Assembly: GCA_025655595.1 (NCBI GenBank)
Contig: JAHXIO010000001.1
Span: 186,001-250,000 of the forward strand
Reading direction: 5' to 3'
DNA length: 64,000 nucleotides
Origin: Candidatus Thiodiazotropha sp. (ex Monitilora ramsayi)
GTDB taxonomy: Bacteria; Pseudomonadota; Gammaproteobacteria; Chromatiales; Chromatiaceae
Positions 1-9,428 of the stretch are shown piece after piece (positions within the stretch are counted from its first letter, which is position 1; each line of letters opens with the position of its first letter). The notes beneath the pieces are model-generated. The model was not told the origin of the DNA and did not search any database. It saw only the letters and a list, made by a program, of their open reading frames with translations. The translations under genes were made by a program, and so were the position numbers.

Positions 1-144
1 GGGTGCAATGGTACCGATCTGTCCCGAGATATAGAAGGTGCTGGCACCTTTCAGGTGCATCGGCACATCGACGCCGAAGTCATCGGCATTGAGATTGCTG
101 ATAAAGGCGAGGGAAAGCAGCAGTGCGGTGGCTGTCCTGAACAT
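1..144 (-). CDS. N-terminal fragment of a secreted/outer-membrane protein (truncated by window edge)
   Basis: Minus-strand ATG at 144..142 reads MFRTATALLLSLAFISNLNADDFGVDVPMHLKGASTFYISGQIGTIAP, a clear signal peptide; frame open to window edge. Confidence 0.6.
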   Translation of the reverse strand, partial: MFRTATALLLSLAFISNLNADDFGVDVPMHLKGASTFYISGQIGTIAP

Positions 145-380
145 GCGACTCGTTTTCTTGTAAAAAGGGTTTTATTTCTATACTCCATTCATCGGTCGAC
201 AGATGTCTAACTTGAATAGGAATAGGTAGATTTAGAGTGAGATTTACCAGGGAAACCGGTTTCTCTTCCCGGCTGATGAGGCTGTTATTATGAATAGGCG
301 ACAAATAGCGCCATTTTGCCCCGATATTTGTTACAGTTCCCGCCTGTTACCACAAGTTACTCAGAGACTGATTTGACGCC

Positions 381-1652
381 ATGATTGACGAGATTTCCGA
401 TGTAAAGCGCTACATGGTGGCACTGGGTCGCCAGGCCAGACAGGCTTCGCGTGCCCTGGCCTCATCCTCCACAGCCCAAAAGAACCAGGCGCTGGAGGCG
501 ATGGCCGATGACCTGGATGCCCAACGGGAACTGCTGATGCAGGAGAATCGGAAGGACCTGGAGGCCGGTGCGAAAAAGGGTCTTGATGCCGCGTTGCTGG
601 ACCGTCTTGAGCTGACGCCGGCCCGCATCGACAGCATGATCGAGGGGTTGCGCCAGATCGCGGGTCTTCCGGACCCCATCGGCGAGATCTTCGACATGAA
701 GTATCTCCCCAGCGGGATTCAGGTAGGACGTATGCGCGTACCCCTGGGTGTGGTCGGCATCATTTATGAGTCCCGGCCCAATGTCACGGCGGATGCCGCA
801 GGACTCTGCCTCAAATCAGGCAACGCTGCAGTTCTACGGGGTGGTTCCGAGGCGTTTCACTCCAACCAGGCCATTGCCGTCAGCATTGGGCGGGGATTGG
901 AAAAGGCTGGTCTGCCAACAGCCGCCGTACAGGTGGTCGCCACCACCGATCGCGCCGCAGTGGGAGAGATGATTGCCATGCCCGAAGCGATCGATGTGAT
1001 CATTCCCCGTGGCGGTAAAGGGCTGATCGAGCGTATCAGTCGGGATGCCAGGGTGCCGGTGATCAAGCACCTGGACGGCATCTGCCATGTCTACATCGAT
1101 GATCAGGCCGAGGTGGGCAAGGCATTCGATGTGGCCATGAACGCCAAGACCCAGCGCTACGGCACCTGCAATACCATGGAGACCTTGTTGGTTGCGGAGG
1201 AGATTGCGCAAGAGATGCTGCTGGTGTTGGCACCCCCCCTGTTTGAAAAGGGTGTGGAGATCCGGGGTTGTCCCCGGACCCGGGATATCGTCGACGGCTG
1301 CGAGGCGGCCACGGATGAGGATTGGGATACCGAATATCTGGCACCCATTCTTTCCATCAAGGTGGTTGCGGGTCTCGATGAAGCGATCGACCATATCAAT
1401 ACCCATAGCTCCCAGCACACCGATGCCATCGTCACGGAAAACTATACCCGGGCCCGCCGTTTTCTGACCGAGGTCGACTCCAGTTCGGTCATGGTGAATG
1501 CCTCCACTCGATTTGCCGACGGTTTCGAATATGGTCTCGGGGCGGAGATCGGTATCTCGACCGACAAGTTCCACGCCAGAGGACCGGTGGGGCTGGAAGG
1601 GCTGACATCGGTGAAATTCATCGTGCTGGGTGACGGACATATCCGCACCTGA
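381..1652 (+). CDS. proA: Gamma-glutamyl phosphate reductase
   Basis: 423 aa, characteristic ProA sequence ([69 protein letters not shown]). Confidence 0.98.
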   Translation: MIDEISDVKRYMVALGRQARQASRALASSSTAQKNQALEAMADDLDAQRELLMQENRKDLEAGAKKGLDAALLDRLELTPARIDSMIEGLRQIAGLPDPIGEIFDMKYLPSGIQVGRMRVPLGVVGIIYESRPNVTADAAGLCLKSGNAAVLRGGSEAFHSNQAIAVSIGRGLEKAGLPTAAVQVVATTDRAAVGEMIAMPEAIDVIIPRGGKGLIERISRDARVPVIKHLDGICHVYIDDQAEVGKAFDVAMNAKTQRYGTCNTMETLLVAEEIAQEMLLVLAPPLFEKGVEIRGCPRTRDIVDGCEAATDEDWDTEYLAPILSIKVVAGLDEAIDHINTHSSQHTDAIVTENYTRARRFLTEVDSSSVMVNASTRFADGFEYGLGAEIGISTDKFHARGPVGLEGLTSVKFIVLGDGHIRT

Positions 1653-1661
1653 GGTCGTTCC

Positions 1662-2291
1662 ATGATCGGTATCCTGGGGGGCACCTTCGACCCGATTCAT
1701 TTTGGTCATCTGCGTACCGCTCTGGATGTGATGCAAGCCGTCGGACTGGATGAGGTCAGGTTTATTCCCTTACACGGCGCCGTCCACAGGGGTCAGCCAG
1801 AGACCCCCGCGGCACTGCGTCTGGAGATGGTCCAGGCTGCAGTCAGCGGTCAGGCGGGATTTGTCGCCGATGACAGGGAGCTGAGACGGGAAGGCGATTC
1901 CTATACCGTCGATACCCTGCTATCTCTGCAACGGGATTTGCCCAAAGAAAAATGCTGCCTCATCGTAGGCATGGATGCCTTCAATGGCTTTGCCACCTGG
2001 CGTCAGCCTGAAGAGATTCTCTCTCTTAGCCACCTGATTGTGATGCGGAGACCGGGAGAGGAGGTATCGCAGGATGGCTGGATCCGGTCCCTGTTGGCGG
2101 CAAGAGGGTGTGAGAGTACCGGGGCACTGCAAGCGGAAACTAGCGGAAAAATCCTGATTCAGGATGTCACTCAGCTTGAGATCTCATCAACCCGGATTCG
2201 TACCATGATCGCTGCAGGTGAGAGTCCGCGATATCTGCTGCCCTCAGCCGTTTTGCACTTGATAGAGAAAAATCGTCTCTATCAGAAGTGA
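1662..2291 (+). CDS. nadD: Nicotinate-nucleotide adenylyltransferase
   Basis: GILGGTFDPIHFGHL nucleotidyltransferase motif and ISSTRIR motif; follows proA and precedes rsfS. Confidence 0.96.
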   Translation: MIGILGGTFDPIHFGHLRTALDVMQAVGLDEVRFIPLHGAVHRGQPETPAALRLEMVQAAVSGQAGFVADDRELRREGDSYTVDTLLSLQRDLPKEKCCLIVGMDAFNGFATWRQPEEILSLSHLIVMRRPGEEVSQDGWIRSLLAARGCESTGALQAETSGKILIQDVTQLEISSTRIRTMIAAGESPRYLLPSAVLHLIEKNRLYQK

Positions 2292-2394
2292 TATCTTTTC
2301 CAGCCAATGGGTTATGCTAATTGTAAAGGTCCGGTAGAATCACCGCTTTTTTCGGCCTGCCCGGCCTTAATTTCAACAACTTAAATGGGACTCA

Positions 2395-2751
2395 ATGGAG
2401 ATAGAAGCACTTAGAGACGTCGTCCTGCAGGCATTGGATGACATGAAAGCGAAGGATGTGGTGGTCCTGGATGTCAGAGGCAAGACCAGTATCACCGATA
2501 TCATGATCGTTGCCAGCGGCACCTCGGACCGGCATGTAAAATCGATCGCTCAAACCGTGGCGTTCAAGGCCAAAGAGGCCGGTGAGGCACCTCTCGGTAC
2601 CGAAGGCGTTGATGATGGTGAATGGGCTTTGGTGGACCTCAACGGTGTCGTGCTGCACGTGATGTTGCCTAAGGTACGTGACTTCTACCACCTGGAGCGG
2701 CTTTGGTCGATGGACTCGACGGAAACCCAGCCGAGTCTCGAGAGCCGCTAG
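2395..2751 (+). CDS. rsfS: Ribosome silencing factor RsfS
   Basis: 118 aa; [48 protein letters not shown] typical of RsfS/Iojap. Confidence 0.95.
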   Translation: MEIEALRDVVLQALDDMKAKDVVVLDVRGKTSITDIMIVASGTSDRHVKSIAQTVAFKAKEAGEAPLGTEGVDDGEWALVDLNGVVLHVMLPKVRDFYHLERLWSMDSTETQPSLESR

Positions 2752-2764
2752 GTCCTGGTTCTCG

Positions 2765-3739
2765 ATGGATCGGTTCGACCGTATCTTCGAGCTCAACCGA
2801 ATCCTGCAGTCTGCCCGCTACCCGGTATCCCGCCAACGATTGGAGGAGGCGCTGGAGTGTTCACGCGCCACTGTCAAACGTCTCATTGAGGAGATGCGCC
2901 TCTATCTCAATGCACCGATCGTCTACGACCGTAAGCTCAACGGCTATCATTACGACCGCTCTGAAGGTGAGATGTATGAGCTGCCCGGGCTCTGGTTCAA
3001 TGCTTCGGAGCTGCAGGCGCTGCTGGCTGTACAACAACTGCTTGAGAATGTGCAACCGGGACTGCTGGAGAATCATCTGCAGCCGCTGAGACGAAAGATC
3101 GACGAGTTGTTGAGTCGCCAGCCGGGCAGCGGTGCGTCGGTGATGGGACGTATCCGCCTGCTGAAATCGGCGGCTCGGTCTGCCGGTCCGCACTTCAGCC
3201 AGATTGCGGGAGCCCTGGCGGCCCGCCAACGGCTAAAACTGGTCTACTACAGCCGGGCCCATGACAGTTTGAGTGAAAGGGAAATTTCACCGCAGCGCCT
3301 GACCCACTATCGGGACAACTGGTATCTCGATGCCTGGTGCCACCTGCGTAACGGTTTACGCACTTTCTCCCTGGACGCCATCCGAGAAGTGCATTCACTG
3401 ACAGATTCGGTCAAGGAACTGGAGGAATCGGTACTGGACGCCCATTATACCGATGCTTACGGGATCTTTTCCGGGGCAGCGACACATTGGGCTGTGCTTC
3501 GATTTGCGCCGTCGAGGGCTCGTTGGGTCTCGATGGAAACCTGGCATCCTCAGCAGCGGAGCCACTGGCTCGACGACGGGCGATATGAGCTCTCGCTGCC
3601 ATACAGTCAGCCGGACGAACTGATCATGGATCTATTGCGTTTCGGTCCCGATGTGGAAGTGGTTGAACCGGCTTCTTTGCGTCAAGCGGTGGCGGCGCGA
3701 TTGCGGGCGGCGGCCGATATCTATGTCGACTCCCTGTGA
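2765..3739 (+). CDS. YafY-type HTH/WYL-domain transcriptional regulator
   Basis: MDRFDRIFELNRILQSARYPVSRQRLEEALECSRATVKRLIEEM HTH N-terminus and WYL-like region (WYLDAWCHLRNGLRTFSLDAI). Confidence 0.9.
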   Translation: MDRFDRIFELNRILQSARYPVSRQRLEEALECSRATVKRLIEEMRLYLNAPIVYDRKLNGYHYDRSEGEMYELPGLWFNASELQALLAVQQLLENVQPGLLENHLQPLRRKIDELLSRQPGSGASVMGRIRLLKSAARSAGPHFSQIAGALAARQRLKLVYYSRAHDSLSEREISPQRLTHYRDNWYLDAWCHLRNGLRTFSLDAIREVHSLTDSVKELEESVLDAHYTDAYGIFSGAATHWAVLRFAPSRARWVSMETWHPQQRSHWLDDGRYELSLPYSQPDELIMDLLRFGPDVEVVEPASLRQAVAARLRAAADIYVDSL

Positions 3740-3972
3740 TCCCGATATCCATGACTTACCTGCGTCAGCGTCTTAAAACTGTTGTGTGGAGAAACCATCT
3801 AACTCTTCATGCCGAACATCGCTGTCTGCACTACAACGCTGACCAGTAGCAAAGGGCTATTCCAGATTTACCCGTCTTCCAGATGCATCCTTTCGCAAGG
3901 ATTTGAGGAGCATCTTTCTCCCTGATAGAAGCTTTCAATTGAGCTGGGACATATGATCGTTCCCGTTTAATT

Positions 3973-4001
3973 GTTACAGTTTAATGTCTTTTTTATGACA
4001 G
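3973..4001 (-). promoter_or_regulatory. Candidate Pho-box-like PhoB-binding repeats
   Basis: Minus-strand reading CTGTCAT-AAAA-AAGACAT-TAAA-CTGTAAC: three 7-mers in exact 11-nt phase, upstream of the PiT phosphate transporter. Confidence 0.5.
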
Positions 4002-4046
4002 CCTTAATGCCTTTCCAGATAAACGACTTCTTTGGGTAAAAAAATA

Positions 4047-5609
4047 ATGGAACTCGAAAAAATTGCTGAAATAGAACACGCCACCTGGGCCAACCGAAAA
4101 GAGCTGCTGAGATTGGGGATCGCGGTGCTTTTTATCGTTGGCGTTATGCTATATGTCGGTTCCACGGATGCGGAAGTGAGCCATATGTTGATTGTCGCCG
4201 CGATGATCGGTGGCTACATGGCAATGAATATCGGCGCCAACGATGTGGCCAACAATGTGGGGCCGGCGGTGGGCTCCCGCGCCATTACGCTCACAGGCGC
4301 AATCCTGATCGCCGCAATCTTTGAGGCGATGGGGGCTTTGGTGGCCGGTGGTGATGTGGTAGGGACGATCAAGAAAGGGATTATCGATCCTGCGCTGATT
4401 AATGACACGGATACCTTTATCTGGTTGATGATGGGTGCCCTCTTGGCAGGTGCATTATGGTTGAACCTGGCAACAGCAATCGGCGCGCCGGTATCTACCA
4501 CCCACTCAATTGTTGGTGGTGTACTCGGTGCTGGTATCGCCGCTGGGGGTTGGGGCATCGCAAACTGGGTGAAGATGGGGCAGATCGCTGCCAGCTGGGT
4601 GATCTCGCCCGTATTGGGCGGCATCATAGCCGCCGCTTTTCTCTATCTGATCAAGCGCACCATCACCTATAAATCCGATATGGTGCAGGCGGCAGGAAAG
4701 ATGGTGCCGATACTTGTCGGGGTTATGGCGTGGGCTTTCGGCAGCTATCTGATGCTGAAAGGACTGAAAAAGCTCTGGAAGGTCGATATGCCGGTGGCGT
4801 TGCTGATCGGGTTGGCTATCGGGCTGGCCGTGATGTATCTCTCCAAACCGCTGGTCGCCAAGGCGTCGGAAAAACTGGAAAACAGCAAAAGAAGTGTCAA
4901 CAGTCTTTTCACCGTACCCCTGATCTTTGCTGCCGCACTATTGAGCTTTGCTCATGGTGCTAATGATGTGGCCAATGCGATCGGGCCACTGGCAGCGATC
5001 AACGATGCGCTGGCTTCCGGCGGTATTGCAAAGAAAGCGGCCATTCCGATGTGGGTGATGATGGTAGGCGCTATCGGAATTGCAATCGGACTTGCGCTCT
5101 ACGGGCCCAAGCTGATCAGAACAGTGGGTACGGAGATTACAGAGCTCGATCAGACGCGTGCTTTCTGTATTGCCCTGGCGGCGGCAATCACCGTCATCAT
5201 CGCAACCCAGTTGGGTCTGCCTGTGAGTTCGACGCATATAGCAGTGGGCGCGGTATTCGGTGTGGGTTTCCTTCGTGAATACCTTAAGGCCAACTATGCC
5301 CGTATGGTGGATGAGATCGAGATGCACCATCAAGGCGCTGACCGGGAAGAGGTGGAGACATTCCTGGAACGTTTCAAAGTGGTGGGCCTTGAAGAGAAGG
5401 CGGATATGCTCAACCAGTTGAAGGAGCACAAGGCCAAAGCCGAACTGACCAAGAAAGAGCGTAAAGGTCTGAAAAAGGTCTATCGGCATGAGCTGGTAAA
5501 ACGGTCGGCGCTGTTGAAGATTGCGGCTGCCTGGGTCATCACAGTACCGGCATCGGCTTTACTGGCTGCCATGTTGTTCTTCACCATTCGCGGCATGATG
5601 TTGCCATGA
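4047..5609 (+). CDS. PiT-family inorganic phosphate transporter
   Basis: Duplicated signature GANDVANNVGPAVGSRAITL and HGANDVANAIGPLAAI; PVSTTHSIVGGVLGAG and PVSSTHIAVGAVFGVG. Alternative TTG start at 4032. Confidence 0.93.
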   Translation: MELEKIAEIEHATWANRKELLRLGIAVLFIVGVMLYVGSTDAEVSHMLIVAAMIGGYMAMNIGANDVANNVGPAVGSRAITLTGAILIAAIFEAMGALVAGGDVVGTIKKGIIDPALINDTDTFIWLMMGALLAGALWLNLATAIGAPVSTTHSIVGGVLGAGIAAGGWGIANWVKMGQIAASWVISPVLGGIIAAAFLYLIKRTITYKSDMVQAAGKMVPILVGVMAWAFGSYLMLKGLKKLWKVDMPVALLIGLAIGLAVMYLSKPLVAKASEKLENSKRSVNSLFTVPLIFAAALLSFAHGANDVANAIGPLAAINDALASGGIAKKAAIPMWVMMVGAIGIAIGLALYGPKLIRTVGTEITELDQTRAFCIALAAAITVIIATQLGLPVSSTHIAVGAVFGVGFLREYLKANYARMVDEIEMHHQGADREEVETFLERFKVVGLEEKADMLNQLKEHKAKAELTKKERKGLKKVYRHELVKRSALLKIAAAWVITVPASALLAAMLFFTIRGMMLP

Positions 5610-5664
5610 GCAAAGATTCTGAACGCAAACAGCGACGATCAGTTTCTGACTCATAGGTGACTCA

Positions 5665-7488
5665 ATGTTACGTAAGATTCTTCTCCCCACGATATTTGGG
5701 GTGCTGAGTTACGGCTTTTGGGTCAGTCCCGATTTCAAGGAGATCGCCGCTGGTGTGGCGATCTTCCTCTTCGGCATGTTGGCGCTGGAGGAGGGATTCA
5801 AGGCCTTTACCGGCGGTATTCTGGAGAGAATTCTCCAACGCACCACCAACCGACTCTGGAAAAGTGTGAGTTTTGGTGTTCTCACCACGACGGTGATGCA
5901 GTCGAGTTCCCTGGTGTCGGTGATCACCATCTCTTTCTTGAGTGCGGGCCTGATCGGTCTTGCCTCAGGCATTGGCATCATCTTTGGCGCCAACCTGGGT
6001 ACAACTACCGGTGCTTGGCTGGTAGCGGGTTTCGGGCTCAAGGTGAAGATCTCCGCATACGCCATGCCGATGTTGGTGTTCGGCGTGATTCTGGTTTTCC
6101 AGAAATCCAAATCCCTCAAGGGTGCCGGATACATCCTTGCGGGACTGGGTTTTCTTTTCCTGGGCATCCACCACATGAAGGAGGGTTTCGAAGCCTTCAA
6201 GGATGCCATCGATCTGGCTGCTTACGCCTTGCCCGGACTGAAGGGACTTCTGGTCTACTCTCTCCTGGGTGCCGCAGCGACCGTTGTGATGCAGTCCAGT
6301 CACGCCACTCTGGTATTGATCATCACTGCATTGGCCGCACAGCAGATCAGTTATGAGAACGCCCTGGCGCTGGCGATCGGCGCCAATGTGGGTACCACCA
6401 TCACGGCGATACTCGGTGCCATGAGCTCCAATGTACAGGGTCGTCGGCTTGCAGGGGCGCATCTGATATTTAATGTCACTACCGGTTTGGTTGCGATCCT
6501 GTTTATTCAGCAGTTCCTGCTGGCGGTGAACGGGATCAGCGACAGACTGGGTATCGCCGAAGACGACTACACCATGAAACTGGCGGTATTCCATACCCTC
6601 TTTAATCTGGCGGGCGTCATGATCATGCTGCCTCTGACCGGTAAGCTGGTAACACTGCTCGAGCGGGTTTTGCAACAACGCGAGCGTTTGGTTGAAGAGC
6701 CCTTGTATCTGAATGATGCGGCAATGGAACTGCCGGAGTCGGCAATGCAGGCCCTGCGCAACGAGATGGGGCATCTGTTTGAAAATGCCTATGAACTGAT
6801 TATCTCGGCATTGAATCTCAAGCCTGAGCTGCTGCGCTCATCCCACGATCTGAGGCGGTTGGTGGAAGCGAATCGGCAGGTGGAGAAGATCGATATCGAC
6901 GAGATCTACGAGCAGCGTATCAAGACGCTCTACAGTGCGATCATCGCCTACATCAGCCAGGTGCAGTCGAGTGCATCGGAACACTTCGGGGAAGAGCTCT
7001 ATCAACTGCGCCTGGCGAGCCGGAGCATCGTCGAGGCAGTGAAGGATATCAAACACCTGCAGAAGAACCTGGTGAGATTCACCCAGTCGCCCAATGATGA
7101 GATACGGCAGCAGTACAACAATCTACGCCTTCAGTTGGCGGAGGTTTTACGGGAGCTGGCGGAGGCAAGAGTCGATGAGGCGGAGGGAATATCGTTACTC
7201 TCGCTTGACAGCGTCAAGTTGGTGTTGGAAGAGAACGATGTGACCGCCAATGGCGAGTTGGACCGGTTGATCAGGGAAGATGCCATCAGTGCCGAAATGG
7301 CGACCTCCTTGATGAATGACAGCGCATACGCCTATGATGTGGCGGATAATCTGATCAACATGGCCCGTATTCTTTTTGCACCGCTTGAGCGGGAGCTGCG
7401 TGAAGTGGAGAGCGAGCTGGTGTTGAACGAGGATGAGCTTGAGGCGCTCCTCGAGTCCGAGGACGACGTCAAAACTAAACGAGAATAA
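5665..7488 (+). CDS. Na/Pi cotransporter family protein with C-terminal PhoU-like region
   Basis: GTTTGAWLVAGFG, TVVMQSSHATLVLIITALAAQQISYENALALAIGANVGTTITA; helical PhoU-like C-terminus. Confidence 0.92.
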   Translation: MLRKILLPTIFGVLSYGFWVSPDFKEIAAGVAIFLFGMLALEEGFKAFTGGILERILQRTTNRLWKSVSFGVLTTTVMQSSSLVSVITISFLSAGLIGLASGIGIIFGANLGTTTGAWLVAGFGLKVKISAYAMPMLVFGVILVFQKSKSLKGAGYILAGLGFLFLGIHHMKEGFEAFKDAIDLAAYALPGLKGLLVYSLLGAAATVVMQSSHATLVLIITALAAQQISYENALALAIGANVGTTITAILGAMSSNVQGRRLAGAHLIFNVTTGLVAILFIQQFLLAVNGISDRLGIAEDDYTMKLAVFHTLFNLAGVMIMLPLTGKLVTLLERVLQQRERLVEEPLYLNDAAMELPESAMQALRNEMGHLFENAYELIISALNLKPELLRSSHDLRRLVEANRQVEKIDIDEIYEQRIKTLYSAIIAYISQVQSSASEHFGEELYQLRLASRSIVEAVKDIKHLQKNLVRFTQSPNDEIRQQYNNLRLQLAEVLRELAEARVDEAEGISLLSLDSVKLVLEENDVTANGELDRLIREDAISAEMATSLMNDSAYAYDVADNLINMARILFAPLERELREVESELVLNEDELEALLESEDDVKTKRE

Positions 7489-7490
7489 AT

Positions 7491-7739
7491 ATGACCAGCG
7501 AGAAGCTCATCGAGAAATTCAGTGTGTTGCTCAACATGGAGCGTCGACAGCAGAAAGAGAAGCGGGACAAGATCCGTGCGCTGCTGAAAAAGCTCAAAAA
7601 GCAACAGGTGAATTTACAGGTCAAGCTGGAGAAAGAGCAGGATCCCGGAGACCGCAAACGCTTGAAACGAAATCTGAAAGTGATCCAGGCGCAGAGAAAG
7701 AAAGGCATCAAGCTCTGTAAGAGTATCAAGTGTAAATAG
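7491..7739 (+). CDS. Small basic coiled-coil hypothetical protein
   Basis: 82 aa ORF immediately downstream of the Na/Pi cotransporter (3 nt gap), Lys-rich heptad-like sequence. Confidence 0.65.
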   Translation: MTSEKLIEKFSVLLNMERRQQKEKRDKIRALLKKLKKQQVNLQVKLEKEQDPGDRKRLKRNLKVIQAQRKKGIKLCKSIKCK

Positions 7740-7859
7740 CGTGAGCAGGCACTATCCCAAAGGGATAGCGTCATGGGTCGTTTCCGGTCGCCTACGCGCA
7801 TCGTCAGGGCGAACTCTCAGCCTTTAAGCAATGGCGGTTTTCGCAGAAATGAGAATCCT

Positions 7860-8153
7860 ATGGTGAAAGGCGCCAAAAAACCCGATACCCGGACGGCCAT
7901 GCAGCTGCTCATCCGAGAAGCGCGCAATGCGATACCTTTCGGGCTGCCTGACGACGCTGTCTGCGGTGATAGCTGCCAGGGCTGTTCAAGCAAGCTGCTG
8001 ATCTATCTCGAGACCGAACTGGATACCTGGGAGATGAAGCTGGCCGACGGGGCCGTACCCAGCCTTGGGGACCTGCACCGTCTAGCGAAACAGTGCAGGA
8101 AGATTCACCAGGTACTGGTGGATAACGGGGTGCCGGTCGCTGGGTCAAATTGA
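7860..8153 (+). CDS. Conserved hypothetical protein
   Basis: ORF 7773..8153 contains MVKGAKKPDTRTAMQLLIREARNAIPFGLPDDAVCGDSCQGCSSKLL; the internal ATG (7860) looks the more plausible start. Confidence 0.6.
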   Translation: MVKGAKKPDTRTAMQLLIREARNAIPFGLPDDAVCGDSCQGCSSKLLIYLETELDTWEMKLADGAVPSLGDLHRLAKQCRKIHQVLVDNGVPVAGSN

Positions 8154-8223
8154 CGGATTCAGGTCTGCCGAAGAATTGCTGGCCCGGTCCGCTCTTTCAT
8201 TGCTGATTTCTATACATCCCGGT

Positions 8224-8260
8224 CATTCAGGCCATTCCATATCATTCAGCTTTCATTCAG
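8224..8260 (+). promoter_or_regulatory. CATTCAG direct repeats, candidate OmpR/PhoB-family response regulator site
   Basis: CATTCAG at 8224, 8243 and 8254 plus degenerate CATTCCA at 8233; last two copies 11 bp apart; just upstream of gene 8308. Confidence 0.45.
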
Positions 8261-8307
8261 GGAAACCCCCATAAGCTCTAGTTGAGGCTTAATAAAGGAG
8301 GTTCTCC

Positions 8308-8604
8308 ATGAATCGTAAAGCATTGATTATCTGCACTGCCCTGGCCGCGTCCCTGACATTTGGCGGTGCAGCACAGGCACATGACTATGACTATCCCTAC
8401 GGTCTGCTGGGTGGATTATGGCTTGGGTATCACCTGAGCGATGGCTACAACTACGGGCATGGCCATCGGCATCACCACGGGCGACACCACTACCGCCACC
8501 GTGAGTATCGCCGCAGCGACAGCCACGGCTATAAGCATCGGGACAGGCATAAGCGCCACCATGGACATGGCAAGCATAAACGCCGTTACGATTATCGGGA
8601 TTAG
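8308..8604 (+). CDS. Histidine-rich secreted protein
   Basis: Signal peptide (MNRKALIICTALAASLTFGGAAQAHD), AGGAGG upstream, then His/Arg-rich tail (HGHRHHHGRHHYRHREYRRS...). Confidence 0.75.
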   Translation: MNRKALIICTALAASLTFGGAAQAHDYDYPYGLLGGLWLGYHLSDGYNYGHGHRHHHGRHHYRHREYRRSDSHGYKHRDRHKRHHGHGKHKRRYDYRD

Positions 8605-8618
8605 TCGGGAGGCTTCTC

Positions 8619-9362
8619 ATGCAGTGGAATGAAGTAACAAAGCGGATGACGTTTGGTGTCGGACTGGTGCTGCTGTTATCGGGTCAGGGTGTAGCGGCGG
8701 TGGACACCGCCGTACGGCAGACCCAGTCGGTCGAAGGACCGGCAGCGGAGCAGAGAAGCGACCTGTCGGTGCAGTTGGAGATTGCGCCGATCACAGAGGC
8801 GCCGGCACTCGATACTGGCGGAAGCCGACAGGAGCGGGCCACACAGCAGAAACTGATGGCACATCCCATGGGTCGGGTTTTCTCGATCTTCGACGCGCAG
8901 ACCGTCATCAGTCGGGATGACGACGGGGACGGCTACTACCATCGACTCAAGGTCAGCTTCGACGCAGATGTGGAGAGCGGTACGGCCTGGGTCTACGCCA
9001 AGCTCTACCTCAGTTTGGAGGGCGGTCCATGGAACCACTACTTCACCACTGATGTTTTTTCCATCGAGGATGATTTCAGCGATGACGCCTACAATGTGGT
9101 GACCCGACTGTTGGACGGCTATCCCACCGGTTACTACGATGTGTTGATCGAACTCTACGACGCAGACTTCGATCTGCTGGTGGTCAACTACGGTCCCTTT
9201 GAAGATCGTGATCTGGCGGTACTCCCGCTGGAGGATTTTCATAGGGACGATTTCCACGATGGCGGCGGCGGTGCAATGGGGCCGGCCATCCTGCTCTTAG
9301 CCCTTCTCGCGGCTGTCAGGCACTATGGTTTACAACGCAGGACTGGCAATTTGAGGTCGTGA
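8619..9362 (+). CDS. Choice-of-anchor H-like secreted protein with GlyGly-CTERM-like tail
   Basis: N-terminal signal sequence; C-terminus HDGGGGAMGPAILLLALLAAVRHYGLQRR (GG + hydrophobic helix + basic end). Confidence 0.75.
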   Translation: MQWNEVTKRMTFGVGLVLLLSGQGVAAVDTAVRQTQSVEGPAAEQRSDLSVQLEIAPITEAPALDTGGSRQERATQQKLMAHPMGRVFSIFDAQTVISRDDDGDGYYHRLKVSFDADVESGTAWVYAKLYLSLEGGPWNHYFTTDVFSIEDDFSDDAYNVVTRLLDGYPTGYYDVLIELYDADFDLLVVNYGPFEDRDLAVLPLEDFHRDDFHDGGGGAMGPAILLLALLAAVRHYGLQRRTGNLRS

Positions 9363-9428
9363 TGAATGACAATGGAGTGATCGTGCCCATCGGGACATCA
9401 CAAAAATCATTCGTCGGGAGTACCCTCC

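Noticed and set aside
834-1736. 300-aa ORF antisense to proA
   Set aside because: Shadow of proA; His/Gly/Asp-rich non-globular composition typical of antisense translation.
5965-6774. 269-aa ORF antisense to the Na/Pi cotransporter
   Set aside because: Overlaps a confidently assigned gene; no domain signature and Gln/His-rich composition.
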